7,722 nucleotides of DNA from NCBI GenBank assembly GCA_031400005.1, contig JANNPJ010000824.1:1-7722 (forward strand), given 5' to 3'. The first letter of the stretch is position 1. The number at the start of each line of letters is the position of its first letter. Of the stretch, positions 7,202 to 7,722 are shown in pieces. Both the position numbers and the translations under genes were made by a program. Below the pieces are notes generated by a model. That model saw only the letters and a list, made by a program, of their open reading frames with translations. It did no database searches and was not told where the DNA came from. This DNA is from JANNPJ01 sp031400005. Its GTDB lineage: Bacteria; Actinomycetota; Actinomycetes; Actinomycetales; Kineosporiaceae.

Positions 7202-7258
7202 CGGAGTTAGTCGCGCGCTTTGACCCTTTGGAGGGGTCAAAAGGCGCGACTAACTCCG
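7202..7258. repeat. Long imperfect inverted repeat (hairpin), possible terminator
   Basis: The arms 7202-7228 and 7232-7258 pair over 27 positions, with two mismatches (7217/7243 and 7218/7242), one G-T pair and a three-base loop. The outer 15 pairs are perfect, beginning CGGAGTTAGTCGCGC. The hairpin begins 30 bases after the glycosyltransferase stop. No T-run follows either arm, so it is not a classical intrinsic terminator, though actinobacterial terminators often lack one. It could also be a mobile palindromic intergenic repeat. Confidence 0.9.
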
Positions 7259-7261
7259 TTG

Positions 7262-7329
7262 CGGGGGCAACCCTGCATGATCGCGGGAAGTTGTCGGGGG
7301 GCAACCGTGCATGATCGCGGGGTAGTTGT
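7262..7329 (+). repeat. Direct repeat, two copies of a 33-35-base GC-rich unit
   Basis: Copy 1 (7262-7294) and copy 2 (7295-7329) are adjacent. Both read C, a run of five or six G, CAACC, one variable base, TGCATGATCGCGGG, and then an AGTTGT ending with small differences just before it. Copy 2 overlaps the start of the epimerase reading frame. The pattern resembles a dispersed intergenic repeat; whether other copies exist outside the window cannot be seen. Confidence 0.85.
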
Positions 7330-7722
7330 GCACGTTACCGGGGCGCGGCCGAACTTTCCGAAGGCCGCTCCGGTGATCGCTGCGTTGACGGCGTTGGGCG
7401 TCGAGCAGTTGCTGGTGCACACCGGGCAGCACTACGACGACCGGCTCAGCCGGGTGTTCTTCGACGAGTTGGGCCTGCCCGATCCGGACCTGAACCTCGG
7501 CGTCGGTTCGGGTAGCCATGCGGTTCAGACTGCTGCGGTGATGGTCGGCCTGGAAAAGCTTTTTCTGCAGCGCATTCCTGCGCTGGTGGTGGTCTACGGC
7601 GACGTGAACTCGACCGTCGCGGCCGCCTTGGTCGCAGCCAAGCTGCAGATCCCGGTGGCCCATGTGGAGGCCGGGCTGCGCAGCTTCGACCTGACGATGC
7701 CGGAGGAGGTGAACCGGCGGTT
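7307..7722 (+). CDS. wecB: UDP-N-acetylglucosamine 2-epimerase (non-hydrolysing, WecB family), N-terminal part
   Basis: This enzyme interconverts UDP-GlcNAc and UDP-ManNAc in the cytoplasm. About 138 residues are present; the gene runs off the window (the family has about 360-380). The visible signatures are VHVTGARPNFPKAAPV near the N-terminus, LLVHTGQHYDDRLS, GSGSHAVQTA, VVVYGDVNSTVAAALVAAK (Asp as in E. coli D95), VAHVEAGLRSFD (Glu as E117) and MPEEVNRR (Glu as E131). The later His lies outside. The start is uncertain. GTG 7307 gives MHDRGVVVHVTGARPN; GTG 7328 gives a shorter, more usual N-terminus; ATG 7277 is also in frame. All three fall in or at the edge of the direct repeat and none has a convincing ribosome binding site. 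With the dehydrogenase on the other strand it could feed a ManNAc- or ManNAcA-containing glycan. The family call is firm; the pathway role is inferred. Confidence 0.9.
   Translation, partial: MHDRGVVVHVTGARPNFPKAAPVIAALTALGVEQLLVHTGQHYDDRLSRVFFDELGLPDPDLNLGVGSGSHAVQTAAVMVGLEKLFLQRIPALVVVYGDVNSTVAAALVAAKLQIPVAHVEAGLRSFDLTMPEEVNRR

Noticed and set aside
5777..7240. Minus-strand open frame of about 490 codons opposite the second glycosyltransferase
   Set aside because: It is antisense to a well-supported glycosyltransferase, shows no recognisable domain, and its start lies in the hairpin.
7262..7329. CRISPR array
   Set aside because: There are only two copies, directly adjacent without spacers, and no cas genes are visible.

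Overview
The window looks like part of a surface-polysaccharide (O-antigen, capsule or teichoic-acid-like) biosynthesis and export locus from a high-GC actinobacterium. The evidence is the strongly GC-rich third codon positions, frequent GTG starts, abundant Ala, Arg and Val, and Shine-Dalgarno sites of the AGGAG type. The genus cannot be fixed from the sequence alone.

Left half, minus strand, read from right to left (3955 to 1): a GT-B glycosyltransferase of the MurG/GT28 type with an extra C-terminal region of about 130 residues; a UDP-sugar 6-dehydrogenase of the UDP-GlcNAc dehydrogenase (WbpA-like) type; a Wzm/TagG-like ABC transporter permease; and the beginning of a Wzt/TagH-like ABC ATPase. 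These genes are packed with gaps or overlaps of only a few bases and are probably one operon. The ATPase frame is interrupted by an in-frame TAG about 70 codons from its start, although recognisable family sequence continues on both sides. It is either a pseudogene or carries a sequence error.

Centre (3956-4133): a 178-base divergent region. It holds a weak candidate promoter for the minus-strand operon and a strong ribosome binding site for the plus-strand operon.

Right half, plus strand: a GT4-type glycosyltransferase with a TPR-like N-terminal extension and a repeat-encoded Pro/Thr/Ser tail; a second GT-B glycosyltransferase whose start overlaps the stop of the first; then a non-coding stretch with a long hairpin and a duplicated unit of about 34 bases; then the N-terminal third of a non-hydrolysing UDP-GlcNAc 2-epimerase (WecB family), which runs off the window.

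Together the genes could supply a UDP-HexNAcA or UDP-ManNAc/ManNAcA donor (epimerase plus dehydrogenase), assemble a glycan on a lipid carrier (three glycosyltransferases) and export it (ABC transporter). The family calls are firm. The actual sugar structure is inference. I found no CRISPR array, tRNA, rRNA or transposase. The least ordinary features are the interrupted ATPase, the minisatellite-like tail that also contains the next gene's ribosome binding site, and the hairpin plus tandem repeats that reach into the 5' end of the epimerase gene.
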